DNA of 30,740 nucleotides. It comes from RGIG426 sp045598065. Lineage in GTDB: Bacteria > Bacillota > Clostridia > Oscillospirales > Acutalibacteraceae. The DNA lies in contig JAZLLJ010000019.1 of the NCBI GenBank assembly GCA_045598065.1, positions 1 to 30,740 on the forward strand, in the 5' to 3' direction. Positions 1 to 8,191 of the stretch are shown piece after piece (position 1 is the stretch's first letter; the number at the start of each line of letters is the position of its first letter). The translations under genes and the position numbers were made by a program. The notes under the pieces were generated by a model. That model saw nothing but the letters and a program-made list of their open reading frames with translations. It did no database searches and was not told the DNA's origin.

Positions 1-140
1 TTTCTCACTTCTTTTGAAACGTCATAGGGCTCGTTGTTTTTAACGATTCCCGACAAATTGAGGATCGCCGTTTTGAACGTCTCGATCTCCCTCTGGTTCA
101 GTCGCACCTCGTTACAGTCAAATTCCTTCGGAATAGGCAT
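1..140 (-). CDS. Unknown protein, 3' end beyond window (partial)
   Basis: The first 46 codons of a minus-strand gene are visible; the rest runs off the left edge. The ATG at 140-138 follows an AAGGAG Shine-Dalgarno at 154-149. The visible part begins MPIPKEFDCNEV and continues with a charged stretch rich in Glu, Lys and Asn. There is no signal peptide or membrane segment at the N-terminus, so the product is probably cytoplasmic. I do not recognise the family. A strong promoter about 120 bp upstream (263-291) gives it its own transcript with a leader of roughly 115 nt. Confidence is high that this is a gene and nil on its function. Confidence 0.75.
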   Translation of the reverse strand, partial: MPIPKEFDCNEVRLNQREIETFKTAILNLSGIVKNNEPYDVSKEVR

Positions 141-178
141 AAAAAGCACTCCTTTGATGTTGTTTGCAATATAATGAC

Positions 179-194
179 AGCGCCATGTCGCGCT
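179..194. repeat. Short inverted repeat in the leader of the left-edge gene
   Basis: AGCGC, a six-base spacer, then GCGCT lie in the untranslated leader between the promoter at 263-291 and the start codon at 140. It could be a small RNA hairpin or a protein-binding site. Nothing else supports either reading. Confidence 0.35.
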
Positions 195-262
195 ACAAGT
201 AATACCCTGTTTTTCGCAAGAAAGTTTCACCGGCACATCGTTTTGCGGCATTCACTTTTTTT

Positions 263-291
263 ATTATAACACAAAGTGATTATGTGTTCAA
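263..291 (-). promoter_or_regulatory. Sigma-A-type promoter for the left-edge gene
   Basis: On the minus strand TTGAAC (291-286) and TATAAT (268-263) are separated by 17 bp, with an extended TGT before the -10 element. Transcription would start near 256, leaving a leader of about 115 nt before the ATG at 140. Confidence 0.7.
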
Positions 292-327
292 GAAAAAACA
301 GCAAAGATTACCCCCCCCTGCCGCATT

Positions 328-356
328 CGCCACGGTTTCCTAAGGGAACCGTGGCG
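328..356. terminator. 13-bp hairpin downstream of the aldo/keto reductase gene
   Basis: CGCCACGGTTTCC pairs with GGGAACCGTGGCG across a three-base TAA loop, with one G-T pair. It lies directly after the reductase stop codon and is the likely 3' end of that transcript. There is no clear U-tract on the minus strand, so it may act as a stabilising or processing hairpin rather than a classical terminator. A run of eight C (311-318) lies just beyond. Confidence 0.55.
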
Positions 357-362
357 TTGCTC

Positions 363-1559
363 TTATGTATTCTTTTTTGCTTTGCGGAACATAAATTTAC
401 GGGCAATCGCAATTCCTGCTTTATACGGAAGTGGGCGAAGCGCCGCATCCGCCTCTTTCAGCAATTTGCGAATCGGCAGTTGTTGCGGACAATGCGTTTC
501 GCATTGTCCGCACTCGATGCATTGCGTGGCAAAGGCGCGTTCTTTCGTCAGCCCCACCGTTTGGGCATATTCAAACCGCCCTTGCATCTTTGAATCAATA
601 TACATCGCGTTATAGCACCGAAACGCACCGGGAATGTCCACCCCTTTCGGGCAGGGCATACAGTACCGGCAACCGGTACAACCGACTTTTTCATTTTCGC
701 TGATTTTTTTCGTCACTTCGCGAATTGTCTCAAAATCCGCTTCGGTAAACGAGCCGGCCTCCGCCTCGGAGGCAGTACGGCAGTTTTCTTTGACCATATC
801 GAGCGAGTTCATACCCGACAGAACAACCGTTACTTCCGGCTGATTAAAGAGCCACCGGAAACCCCATTCCGCAGGTGTCCAATCGCGCTCGCTTTGCTTC
901 ATCACCGCTTTAGCGGAATCGGGAAGCATTCCCACCAGTTTGCCGCCGCGAAGCGGCTCCATAATCACCACGGGAATCCCCTTTTCCGACGCCGCCTGCA
1001 AGCCGGCTTTGCCGGCTTGGGGATGTTCGTCGAAGTAATTGTATTGGATTTGGCACATATCCCAGTCGTAATCGGCGAGAATTTTCAAAAATCCGTCGGT
1101 GTTGCCGTGGTAAGAAAAGCCGATGTTGCGGATTTGACCGCTTGCCTTTTTTTCGTCAATCCAATCGAGAATGCCGACGGCTTTCAGCTTTTCCCACATT
1201 GCCACGTCGGTCAAATGGTGCATCAAATAGTAGTCGATATACGTCGTGCGAAGGCGCGAGAGTTCCTCGTTAAAATACTTATCAATGGCGGCGCGGCTTC
1301 CCACGAGATATTGCGGCAGTTTCGTGGCGATTTTCACCTTTTCACGGATGCCGTTGCGCTCCAAAATCTCGCCGACCGCCGCTTCGCTTCCGCCGTAAAC
1401 GTAGGCGGTGTCAAAATAGTTGACACCGCTATGGTACGCCTCCAGAATTTCCTGTTCGGCCTTGTCGATGTCGATGCTGCCGCCTTTTTTCGTAAAGCGC
1501 ATACACCCGAAACCGAGAATCGAGAGTTCGTTACCGTTTTTATCTTTCCGATATTGCAA
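363..1559 (-). CDS. Aldo/keto reductase with C-terminal 4Fe-4S ferredoxin domain
   Basis: An NAD(P)H-type oxidoreductase of about 398 residues that would act in the cytoplasm on an unknown carbonyl substrate. The N-terminal TIM barrel shows the family tetrad: Asp and Tyr in YFDTAYVYGG, Lys in KIATKLP and His in YLMHH. After about residue 290 come two cysteine clusters, CTGCRYCMPCPKG and CIECGQCETHCP, typical of bacterial AKRs fused to a ferredoxin domain that carries two 4Fe-4S clusters. I place the start at a TTG (1559-1557) preceded by GGGAGG. The ATG further upstream (1607) overlaps the promoter and cannot be the start. The gene is monocistronic between a promoter and a hairpin. The physiological substrate cannot be read from sequence. 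Confidence 0.9.
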   Translation of the reverse strand: MQYRKDKNGNELSILGFGCMRFTKKGGSIDIDKAEQEILEAYHSGVNYFDTAYVYGGSEAAVGEILERNGIREKVKIATKLPQYLVGSRAAIDKYFNEELSRLRTTYIDYYLMHHLTDVAMWEKLKAVGILDWIDEKKASGQIRNIGFSYHGNTDGFLKILADYDWDMCQIQYNYFDEHPQAGKAGLQAASEKGIPVVIMEPLRGGKLVGMLPDSAKAVMKQSERDWTPAEWGFRWLFNQPEVTVVLSGMNSLDMVKENCRTASEAEAGSFTEADFETIREVTKKISENEKVGCTGCRYCMPCPKGVDIPGAFRCYNAMYIDSKMQGRFEYAQTVGLTKERAFATQCIECGQCETHCPQQLPIRKLLKEADAALRPLPYKAGIAIARKFMFRKAKKNT

Positions 1560-1593
1560 TCTCCATACCTCCCATCTGAATACGTCTGATTTC

Positions 1594-1621
1594 AGTATAG
1601 CACACATTCCAAAAAACGCAA
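1594..1621 (-). promoter_or_regulatory. Promoter of the aldo/keto reductase gene
   Basis: On the minus strand, TTGCGT (1621-1616), a 16-bp spacer and TATACT (1599-1594) with an extended TGC. Its position fixes the TTG at 1559 as the start codon. Confidence 0.6.
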
Positions 1622-1622
1622 G

Positions 1623-1700
1623 AAAAAGCCGCGGAGAAGGCCGGGAGTTCTTAAGGAATACATTCCTTAAGAACTCCCGGTCAATCCCTGCGGCTTTTTT
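1623..1700 (-). terminator. Terminator of the giant dockerin gene, with an inserted palindrome
   Basis: GCCGC (1628-1632) pairs with GCGGC (1690-1694), and both sides carry A/T tracts, so the structure can work in both directions. The loop contains a second, perfect 19-bp-armed palindrome (1641-1680). Confidence 0.75.
1641..1680. repeat. Perfect 19-bp inverted repeat with 2-nt loop
   Basis: CCGGGAGTTCTTAAGGAAT at 1641-1659 is exactly complementary to 1662-1680, separated only by AC. It is nested between the two halves of a normal terminator stem, which suggests it was inserted there or grew there. Confidence 0.9.
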
Positions 1701-1702
1701 GT

Positions 1703-4700
1703 TTATGCCTCTAAGTTTTCAATAACTCCCGCCAAATACTTGCGAAGCATCAGCACGTCTTTCATATTGACGTCGCCGTCGCCGTTCACGTCCGCGTTTT
1801 CCATATTCATCGTGTCGGTGGTGTCTGCCAAGTATTTGCGCAAAAGCAGAACGTCTTTCATATTGACCGCACCGTCACCGTTCGCGTCACCGCGCATTTC
1901 CGTCGGTTGCGGATCGGTCGGATCGTCATCAAGCAGCGCTTTCAGCCGCTCAACTTCCGCTTGCAGGTCTTTCACCGTCTGCTGCGCTTGGTTGAGTTGC
2001 GCTTCCTGCTGAGCCAACGTGGTTTCCAACTTGTTAAAGCCGGTTTGCGCGGCGTCCAGCGCTATCTGCGCCATTTCAAGTGCCTCTTGCAGCTCCTCAA
2101 CGTCCGCTTTCGCCTTCTCGAGTTCCGCTTTGGTGGTTTCAAGGTCGGCTTTCGCCGCGTTCAGCTGTTCGGTCACGGTATCCAGCGCCGCCTGTTTTTC
2201 GGCGATGGTGGTGTCCTTGCTCTCGATGGTGTCGTTGAGCGCGGAAATCATGTCGTTCGCCGATGCAAGCGCTTCTTCGGTTTGTTTGAACAAGTCTTCG
2301 AGCGCTTTCGTGTTGGCTTCGGCCGTCAACTGCCGCTCCACCGATCGCCGCGCGATGTCGTACACGTTATCGAAAACGGAGGAGTCCTCACCGTACAAAA
2401 TCAGCTCGCTCGCATCCTCAATGATCGCGTTTACCGCATCAGACGGCTCTTCGGGGAGCAACCCCTCAAGTTCCGCCATCCATTTATCGCGAACGGCTTG
2501 CAAGTTGATCGCCGGCGCATAATCGTAAAACACATACTCAATTTCCTTGAGGCTTTCTGCCGCATTCAATGCTTCGATAAACTCACGCACAAGCGTCTTG
2601 ACCTCATCGGAATACTCATCCGATGCCAAAATCATCTCACATTCAGGGAGATAACTTTCTCTCTCCCGCTGCATTTCGATTTGCTCGGAACAATAGGCGT
2701 ACGCTTCTTCGAGTTCGTCCATATTCGTGGTCTTGGAAAGCATCTCAAACGTCATCTCAAAAACGGCGTCCATCGCCTCGGTATTCTCGCCCGATTCAAG
2801 TATCTCTTTGCACTGCGACAGCATCGTGTCTTTGGTCGCGTGGAAGCTGATGAGCGGCTCGTTTTCGGCATAGATTCCGTCAAGCGCGGCGATCGAGAGT
2901 GCGTTGTCGAGCGCCGTTTGCACGTTCTCCACAAACTGCTCCGTCTCCTCGCTTGCCACATCGGTAATCGCCAAGGGGAACGTGGCTTTGTAGTTGCTCA
3001 ATTTGTCGGCAAACACAGCATCCTTATCGTTTGCCTGCGCTTTTGCCGTGTTGTAGATCTCGTTCGCCTCGCTCACAGAAGCGGCGGCATCCAAATCGGA
3101 GAGCACCGCATAGAGAATGTCTTTCGCCTCATAGCATTTCGCCGCCGGGAACAAGTTGTCGTTAATATCCGCTTTAAGTTCGGCAATTTTCGTCGCAAGT
3201 TCCGTCGCTTTTTGGGCGGCAATGGCAGAAAGTCCGTCCGCTTTCGCTGCGGTAACACCGTCAAGCGTTGTCGCGGCATCCACCGCGGCTTTCGCATCGG
3301 AAAGCACCTGCGCCTGCGTCGCCGAGCCAATCGGGTTAGCGGCGGCATCCAGCGCCGCTTTCGCCGCGCCTTTTGCTTCGGCAAGAGCTTCGGCGGCGGA
3401 TTTTTCCGTTGCGGCTTTGTCTGCCGCTTCCGAAGCCACTTGCGCCATAATCGCGGCAAAGCCAGCTTCTTCCGCGGCCTGCACCGCCTCTATCGTTGCT
3501 GCTTCATCCACCGCATCGAGCGCATCTCTCAAAATCGCGGCAAGCGCATCAGAGGGCTCATCACCCACCGCCGCGGTCAGCGCGGATTTTGCAACGGTTT
3601 TTGCATCCGCTTTAATTTCTTCCAACGCGCGAGCGTGTTCCTCAGATAACAACTGAAGAGCAATATCCTTCAGTCCGGTGACTTTTGCCATTTTCACATC
3701 ATCGATCGTGGTTGCGGCATTCACAGATGCAATGGCGGTGTCCAAAATCGCCGCCAGCTCATCGGAGAACTCATCGCCCGCCGCCGTATTGAGCGCCGTG
3801 ATCGCATCTTCTTGGGCAGTTTCCAACAAAATGCCGCCGCAATCGTCGCAAATATAATCGTCCACACCTGTGTGCGCTTCGGTAGCCTCGCATCGCGCGC
3901 ACTCGTGGACATCCTCGTCCACATATTGCCAGTCGTGGCCGAGCGCCGCCACACAACCGTCGCCGCCCTCGGCTTTCCACGCGGCAAATCCATCGGCATC
4001 ACAGAGAAGACCGTCTTCCGTAAACGGAAACGCCGTATAGTAGTTGCCGCTGACGTAATCTTTCACATACGCCAAAGTACCGTTTTCGGTACAAGTCGGC
4101 TCCACCGCCGCAACTGGCTCATAGTTGACGTATTGCACGCCGTCTTTCGTCACCGAGGTGCAAGAGGCATCAATCAACACCGGGACGGCATCGGAATCGC
4201 ATCCCGCGCCGATCGGTTCGGCACCCTCTCCCGGCGTTGCTTTTACGTAACCGCCGGAAATCGTCACGGTGCCGCAGGAACAATCGTAATAGCCGCTACC
4301 GATACCGGCACCTTCATAGCCACCCTGCGCGGTGACGATGCCGCCGAGAATCGTAATATCGCCGCAAGCGGCATTATAGCCGCTGCCGATACCGGCGCCA
4401 TATGCGCCGGCGGTCGCCGTTATCACACCGCCGTAAATCGTCACGGTGCCGCACGAGCTGCCGCTGTCACCGCTGCCGATACCGGAAGCGTACACACCGC
4501 CTTGTGCCGTCACAGCACCACCGTAAATCGCAATGTTACCGCAAGCATCATCTTTACTGCCGATACCGGCGTAACTGCTGTCCGCACCCGGCACAATCAG
4601 TTTGCCCATCGTGGCCTCATCGTTCGACTGTGCATAGACGGCAAAATCGCCGTCCGCCGCCACAGTAATGCCTTTTTTCGCGGTCAGCGTAGCGCCGTTT

Positions 4701-7700
4701 GCCAAAATGAGCTTGACGTTTGCCGGAAGCGTAATACGCTCCTCAAATTCCACGCTGTCTTTCACATAGTTCCAGCCAGTGACAAACGAATCCGTCGTCT
4801 CATCGATCACATTAACGTTCGCCGCCAAACACTCCGTATCCACCTCGCCGGTGGTCGCGTTATAATCCAAATATTTTGTAAGAGCCGCTTCGCAAACGTC
4901 ACACACACCGTCTTTGTTTACATCCGTGTGAGGAAGTGTTTCCAAATAGCCGGCGCCACCTTCGATTTTCCACGCAGCAAGCGCGGTGGCATCGCCGATG
5001 AGCGTATCTTCCGTAAGCGGAACCGCATCATAGTACTTGCCGCTGACGGGATCTTGGAAATACGCTTTGAAGCCGCTTTCAGTGCAAGTCGGCACCTTCG
5101 ACGGAATTTGATAGTCGATATATTGCACGCCGTCTTTCGTCACCGAGGTGCAAGAGGCATCAATCGACACGTCCACGGTTTCGGATTCGTAACCTGCGCC
5201 GATAGTCTCGGCATCCGCGCCCGCCGTTGCTTTAACATAGCCGGCAGTGATGGTCACTTTACCGCAAGAGGATGTAAAGCCGCTTCCGATACCGGCGCCG
5301 TTATATCCTCCTTGTGCATTGACAATACCACCGGAGATCGTTACGTCACCGCAAGCGGAATAATAACCGCTGCCGATACCGGAAGCACTCATACCGCCTT
5401 GCGCGGTCACAATACCGCCGAGAACTGAAATATCATCACAAGCGGAATCATAACCACTGCCGATGCCGGCGCCATACGCGCCGGCGGTCGCGGTTACCAC
5501 ACCGCCGTAAATCGTCACGGTGCCGCACGCGCTTCCGCTGTCGCCACTGCCGATGCCGGCGCCATACATACCGCCTCGAGTCGTCACAGCACCGCCATAA
5601 ATCGCGATATTGCCGCAGACACCGTTTTTACTGCTGCCGATACCGGGACAAAAAGCAGCCACACTCTCCGGCACGATAAGCTTGCCCATCATAGCCGCAT
5701 TATTCGATTGTGCATAAACGGCAAAATCGCCGTCTTCCGCCACAGTAATACCTTTTTTCGCGGTCAGCGTGGCGCCGTTTGCCAAAATAAGCTTGACGTT
5801 TGCCGGAAGCACAATGCGGTCTTCAAATTCCACGTTGCCTTTCACATAGTTCCAACCGGAAACAAACGAATCCGTCGCCTCGTCAATCATGTTTTCAGGC
5901 ACGACTTTGCGCTTCGTATCCACCGCACCGCTCGTCCTGTTATAGTCCAGATACGTCGCGAAAAGCGTTTCGCAAACGTCACATAAATCGTTATCATTTT
6001 CATCTACGTGAGAGATCATTTCCACATAACCGGCGCCGCCCTGCGCTTTCCATGCGGCAAGTGCCGTGGCATCGCCGATGAGCGTATCTGCCGTAAGCGG
6101 AACCGCCGAATAATAGTCGCCGCTGACAGGATCTTGGAAATACACCTTGAAGCCGCTCTCGGTACAAGTCGGCGCCTTTGCCGGAATTTGATAGTTGATA
6201 TACTGCACACCGTCCTTCGTCACCGAGGTGCAAGAACTGTCGATCGACACCGAAACGGCATCGCTAACATAACCGGCGCCGATGGGTTCGGCATTCTTAC
6301 CCGCCGTTGCTTTGACATAGCCGCCCGTAATATTTACCTCGTCGCAAGCGGCAAACCATCCGCTGCCGATACCGGCGCCGCTTCCACCGCCCTGCGCCGT
6401 CACAACACCACCGGAAATGGTAATGATTCCACAAGAAGTCACAAAATCGCTGTTGCCGCTACCGCTGCCGATACCGGCGCCGAATCCGCCGCCCGTTACC
6501 GTAACAATACCTCCATAGATGGAAATATCCCCACACGCGCTCTTAAATCCACTACCGATAGCGGCGCTGTCGTATCCGCCCATCACGGTGAGAGCGCCGC
6601 CGTAAACAGCAATGTTACCGCAGCTTTCTTTTTCTTCGCAACCGATACCGGCATAATAGTCTAACGTGCTCTCCGGCACAATGAGTTTGCCCATCGTGGC
6701 CGCATCGTTCGACTGTGCATAGACGGCAAAATCACCGTCCTCCGCAACGGTAATACCTTTTTTCGCGGTCAGCGTGGCGTCGTTTGCCAAAACAAGCTTG
6801 ACGTTTGCCGGAAGCACAATGCGGTCTTCAAATTCCACAGCGCCTTTTACAACGTTCCAACCGGTAACGAACGAGTCCGTCGCCTCGTCAATCACGTTTT
6901 CGGCCCATACCATATGCTCCGTATCCACCGCGCCGGTGGTCTCGTTATAATCAAGATAAGCTGCATGCGCAGCCGAGCAAACGTCACATATATCGTCTTC
7001 GTTTTCATCCACGTGAGGAATCCGCGCCACATAGCCGGCACCGCTCTCTGCTTTCCAAGCGGCAAGTGCAGTAGCATCTCCGATGAGCGTATCTTCCGTA
7101 AGCGGAACCGCATCATAGTACTTGCCGCTGACAGGATCTTGGAAATACGCCAAAATACCGCTTTCGGTGCAGGTCGGCTCCACCGCCGGAATTTGATAGT
7201 TGATATACTGCGTGCCGTCTTTCGTCACCGACGTGCAAGAGGCATCAATCGACACGTCCACGGTTTCGGATTCGTAACCTGCTCCGATGGGTGCGGAATA
7301 CGCTCCCGGCGTTGCTTTTACGTAGCCTCCAGAAATCGTCACGCCGTTGCAAGAAGCGTAAACGCCGCTTCCGATACCGGAAGAGTTCACGCCTCCCTGC
7401 GCGGTGACGATGCCGCCGATAATCGTAATGTCATCACAAGCGGAATTAAAACCACTGCCGATGCCGGCGCCGCTATTACCACCTGTTGCCGTTACTACAC
7501 CGCCGTAAATCGTCACGGTGCCGCACGCGCTCCCACTGTCGCCGCTACCGATACCGGCGGCGTACATACCGCCTCGGGCCGTTACAGTACCGCCGTAAAT
7601 CGAGATGTTGCCACATCTTTTGCCCTCATCACTGCCAATACCGGGTTTATAAAAGGGCACACTCTCCGTCATAATGAGTTTGCCCATCGTGGCCGCATCG

Positions 7701-8050
7701 TTCGACTGTGCATAGACGGCAAAATCACCGTCCTCCGCCACAGTAATACCCAGCTTGGCAGTCAGCGTGGCGCCATCCGCCAAAATGAGGTTGACGTCTT
7801 TCGGAAGCGTAATGCGGTTTCCGAATTCCACGCTCCCCTCCACGATGTTCCAGCCGGTAACAAACGAGTCCGTCGCCTCGTCAATCACGTTATCGACCGA
7901 CACCGTGCGCTCCGTATCCACCTTGCCGGTGGTCGCGTTATAGTCGAGATAGGTTGTCGATTCTGCCGAAGCAAAAATCGGTGTCACAGTTGCGAGCATC
8001 GCTACGCAAAGCGCCATGGCAAGCAACCGCATCGGTAAAGTTTTCTTCAT
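1703..8050 (-). CDS. Giant secreted multi-module protein with C-terminal dockerin
   Basis: A 2115-residue extracellular protein. The start is the ATG at 8050 (AGGAGG 8 nt upstream), which begins a clear signal peptide (MKKTLPMRLLAMALC ... FASA). Four tandem modules begin with YLDYN at residues 34, 365, 700 and 1060. Each has a conserved lead-in (VIDEATDSFVTGWN), a ladder of GG-x-V-x-A-x-GG ... GIGSG rungs (4, 4, 5 and 4, resembling a right-handed beta-helix), a PTCTESG ... FQDPVSG segment and, in modules 1-3, an H-x-D-x-N-x-D ... CDVC tail. A Lys/Glu/Ala-rich helical stalk (about 1410-2050) includes a coiled coil near 1930-2030. The end (2054-2115) is a type I dockerin with two GDxNGDGxVNMKDVL-type calcium loops. 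Dockerins bind cohesins on a scaffoldin, so the protein is probably docked to a surface or cellulosome-like complex; no cohesin is in the window. The ladders may bind carbohydrate or act as a rigid spacer. No catalytic motif was seen. Confidence 0.88.
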   Translation of the reverse strand: MKKTLPMRLLAMALCVAMLATVTPIFASAESTTYLDYNATTGKVDTERTVSVDNVIDEATDSFVTGWNIVEGSVEFGNRITLPKDVNLILADGATLTAKLGITVAEDGDFAVYAQSNDAATMGKLIMTESVPFYKPGIGSDEGKRCGNISIYGGTVTARGGMYAAGIGSGDSGSACGTVTIYGGVVTATGGNSGAGIGSGFNSACDDITIIGGIVTAQGGVNSSGIGSGVYASCNGVTISGGYVKATPGAYSAPIGAGYESETVDVSIDASCTSVTKDGTQYINYQIPAVEPTCTESGILAYFQDPVSGKYYDAVPLTEDTLIGDATALAAWKAESGAGYVARIPHVDENEDDICDVCSAAHAAYLDYNETTGAVDTEHMVWAENVIDEATDSFVTGWNVVKGAVEFEDRIVLPANVKLVLANDATLTAKKGITVAEDGDFAVYAQSNDAATMGKLIVPESTLDYYAGIGCEEKESCGNIAVYGGALTVMGGYDSAAIGSGFKSACGDISIYGGIVTVTGGGFGAGIGSGSGNSDFVTSCGIITISGGVVTAQGGGSGAGIGSGWFAACDEVNITGGYVKATAGKNAEPIGAGYVSDAVSVSIDSSCTSVTKDGVQYINYQIPAKAPTCTESGFKVYFQDPVSGDYYSAVPLTADTLIGDATALAAWKAQGGAGYVEMISHVDENDNDLCDVCETLFATYLDYNRTSGAVDTKRKVVPENMIDEATDSFVSGWNYVKGNVEFEDRIVLPANVKLILANGATLTAKKGITVAEDGDFAVYAQSNNAAMMGKLIVPESVAAFCPGIGSSKNGVCGNIAIYGGAVTTRGGMYGAGIGSGDSGSACGTVTIYGGVVTATAGAYGAGIGSGYDSACDDISVLGGIVTAQGGMSASGIGSGYYSACGDVTISGGIVNAQGGYNGAGIGSGFTSSCGKVTITAGYVKATAGADAETIGAGYESETVDVSIDASCTSVTKDGVQYIDYQIPSKVPTCTESGFKAYFQDPVSGKYYDAVPLTEDTLIGDATALAAWKIEGGAGYLETLPHTDVNKDGVCDVCEAALTKYLDYNATTGEVDTECLAANVNVIDETTDSFVTGWNYVKDSVEFEERITLPANVKLILANGATLTAKKGITVAADGDFAVYAQSNDEATMGKLIVPGADSSYAGIGSKDDACGNIAIYGGAVTAQGGVYASGIGSGDSGSSCGTVTIYGGVITATAGAYGAGIGSGYNAACGDITILGGIVTAQGGYEGAGIGSGYYDCSCGTVTISGGYVKATPGEGAEPIGAGCDSDAVPVLIDASCTSVTKDGVQYVNYEPVAAVEPTCTENGTLAYVKDYVSGNYYTAFPFTEDGLLCDADGFAAWKAEGGDGCVAALGHDWQYVDEDVHECARCEATEAHTGVDDYICDDCGGILLETAQEDAITALNTAAGDEFSDELAAILDTAIASVNAATTIDDVKMAKVTGLKDIALQLLSEEHARALEEIKADAKTVAKSALTAAVGDEPSDALAAILRDALDAVDEAATIEAVQAAEEAGFAAIMAQVASEAADKAATEKSAAEALAEAKGAAKAALDAAANPIGSATQAQVLSDAKAAVDAATTLDGVTAAKADGLSAIAAQKATELATKIAELKADINDNLFPAAKCYEAKDILYAVLSDLDAAASVSEANEIYNTAKAQANDKDAVFADKLSNYKATFPLAITDVASEETEQFVENVQTALDNALSIAALDGIYAENEPLISFHATKDTMLSQCKEILESGENTEAMDAVFEMTFEMLSKTTNMDELEEAYAYCSEQIEMQRERESYLPECEMILASDEYSDEVKTLVREFIEALNAAESLKEIEYVFYDYAPAINLQAVRDKWMAELEGLLPEEPSDAVNAIIEDASELILYGEDSSVFDNVYDIARRSVERQLTAEANTKALEDLFKQTEEALASANDMISALNDTIESKDTTIAEKQAALDTVTEQLNAAKADLETTKAELEKAKADVEELQEALEMAQIALDAAQTGFNKLETTLAQQEAQLNQAQQTVKDLQAEVERLKALLDDDPTDPQPTEMRGDANGDGAVNMKDVLLLRKYLADTTDTMNMENADVNGDGDVNMKDVLMLRKYLAGVIENLEA
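3900..7951 (-). repeat. Four tandem ~1-kb coding repeats
   Basis: The YLDYN codons recur at 7951, 6958, 5953 and 4873, giving periods of 993, 1005 and 1080 bp. The third unit is longer by about one rung. Long stretches are nearly identical at the nucleotide level, for example the segment encoding FAVYAQSN in each unit. The last unit fades into the stalk near 3900. Confidence 0.9.
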
Positions 8051-8098
8051 TCTATATGCCTCCTGAAATACATTTTTGTTCGAGGGAATGACGATTAC

Positions 8099-8127
8099 AA
8101 TATAGCACAAAAAAAATAAATTGTAAA
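8099..8127 (-). promoter_or_regulatory. Promoter of the giant dockerin gene
   Basis: On the minus strand, TTTACA (8127-8122), a 17-bp spacer and TATATT (8104-8099). It is back to back with the plus-strand promoter at 8133-8161; the two -35 boxes are 5 bp apart, so the genes could share control. Confidence 0.65.
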
Positions 8128-8132
8128 GTGAT

Positions 8133-8161
8133 TTGACGAATAAAAGAAAAAGGGTTATAAT
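8133..8161 (+). promoter_or_regulatory. Promoter of the TraX-family gene
   Basis: TTGACG (8133-8138), a 17-bp spacer and TATAAT (8156-8161), close to consensus. Confidence 0.75.
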
Positions 8162-8191
8162 TATTTAATAGACCAAAAAGGAGGGAACGGT

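Noticed and set aside
141..256. Known riboswitch in the leader of the left-edge gene
   Set aside because: I compared it from memory with common classes (c-di-GMP, preQ1, THF, fluoride, ydaO) and found no matching core.
1907..5428. Long plus-strand open frames (580 and 538 codons) opposite the giant dockerin gene
   Set aside because: They lie antisense to a clearly coding, repetitive gene with a signal peptide and dockerin. Their products are Arg/His-rich and follow the codon bias of the opposite strand, and no ribosome binding site was seen.
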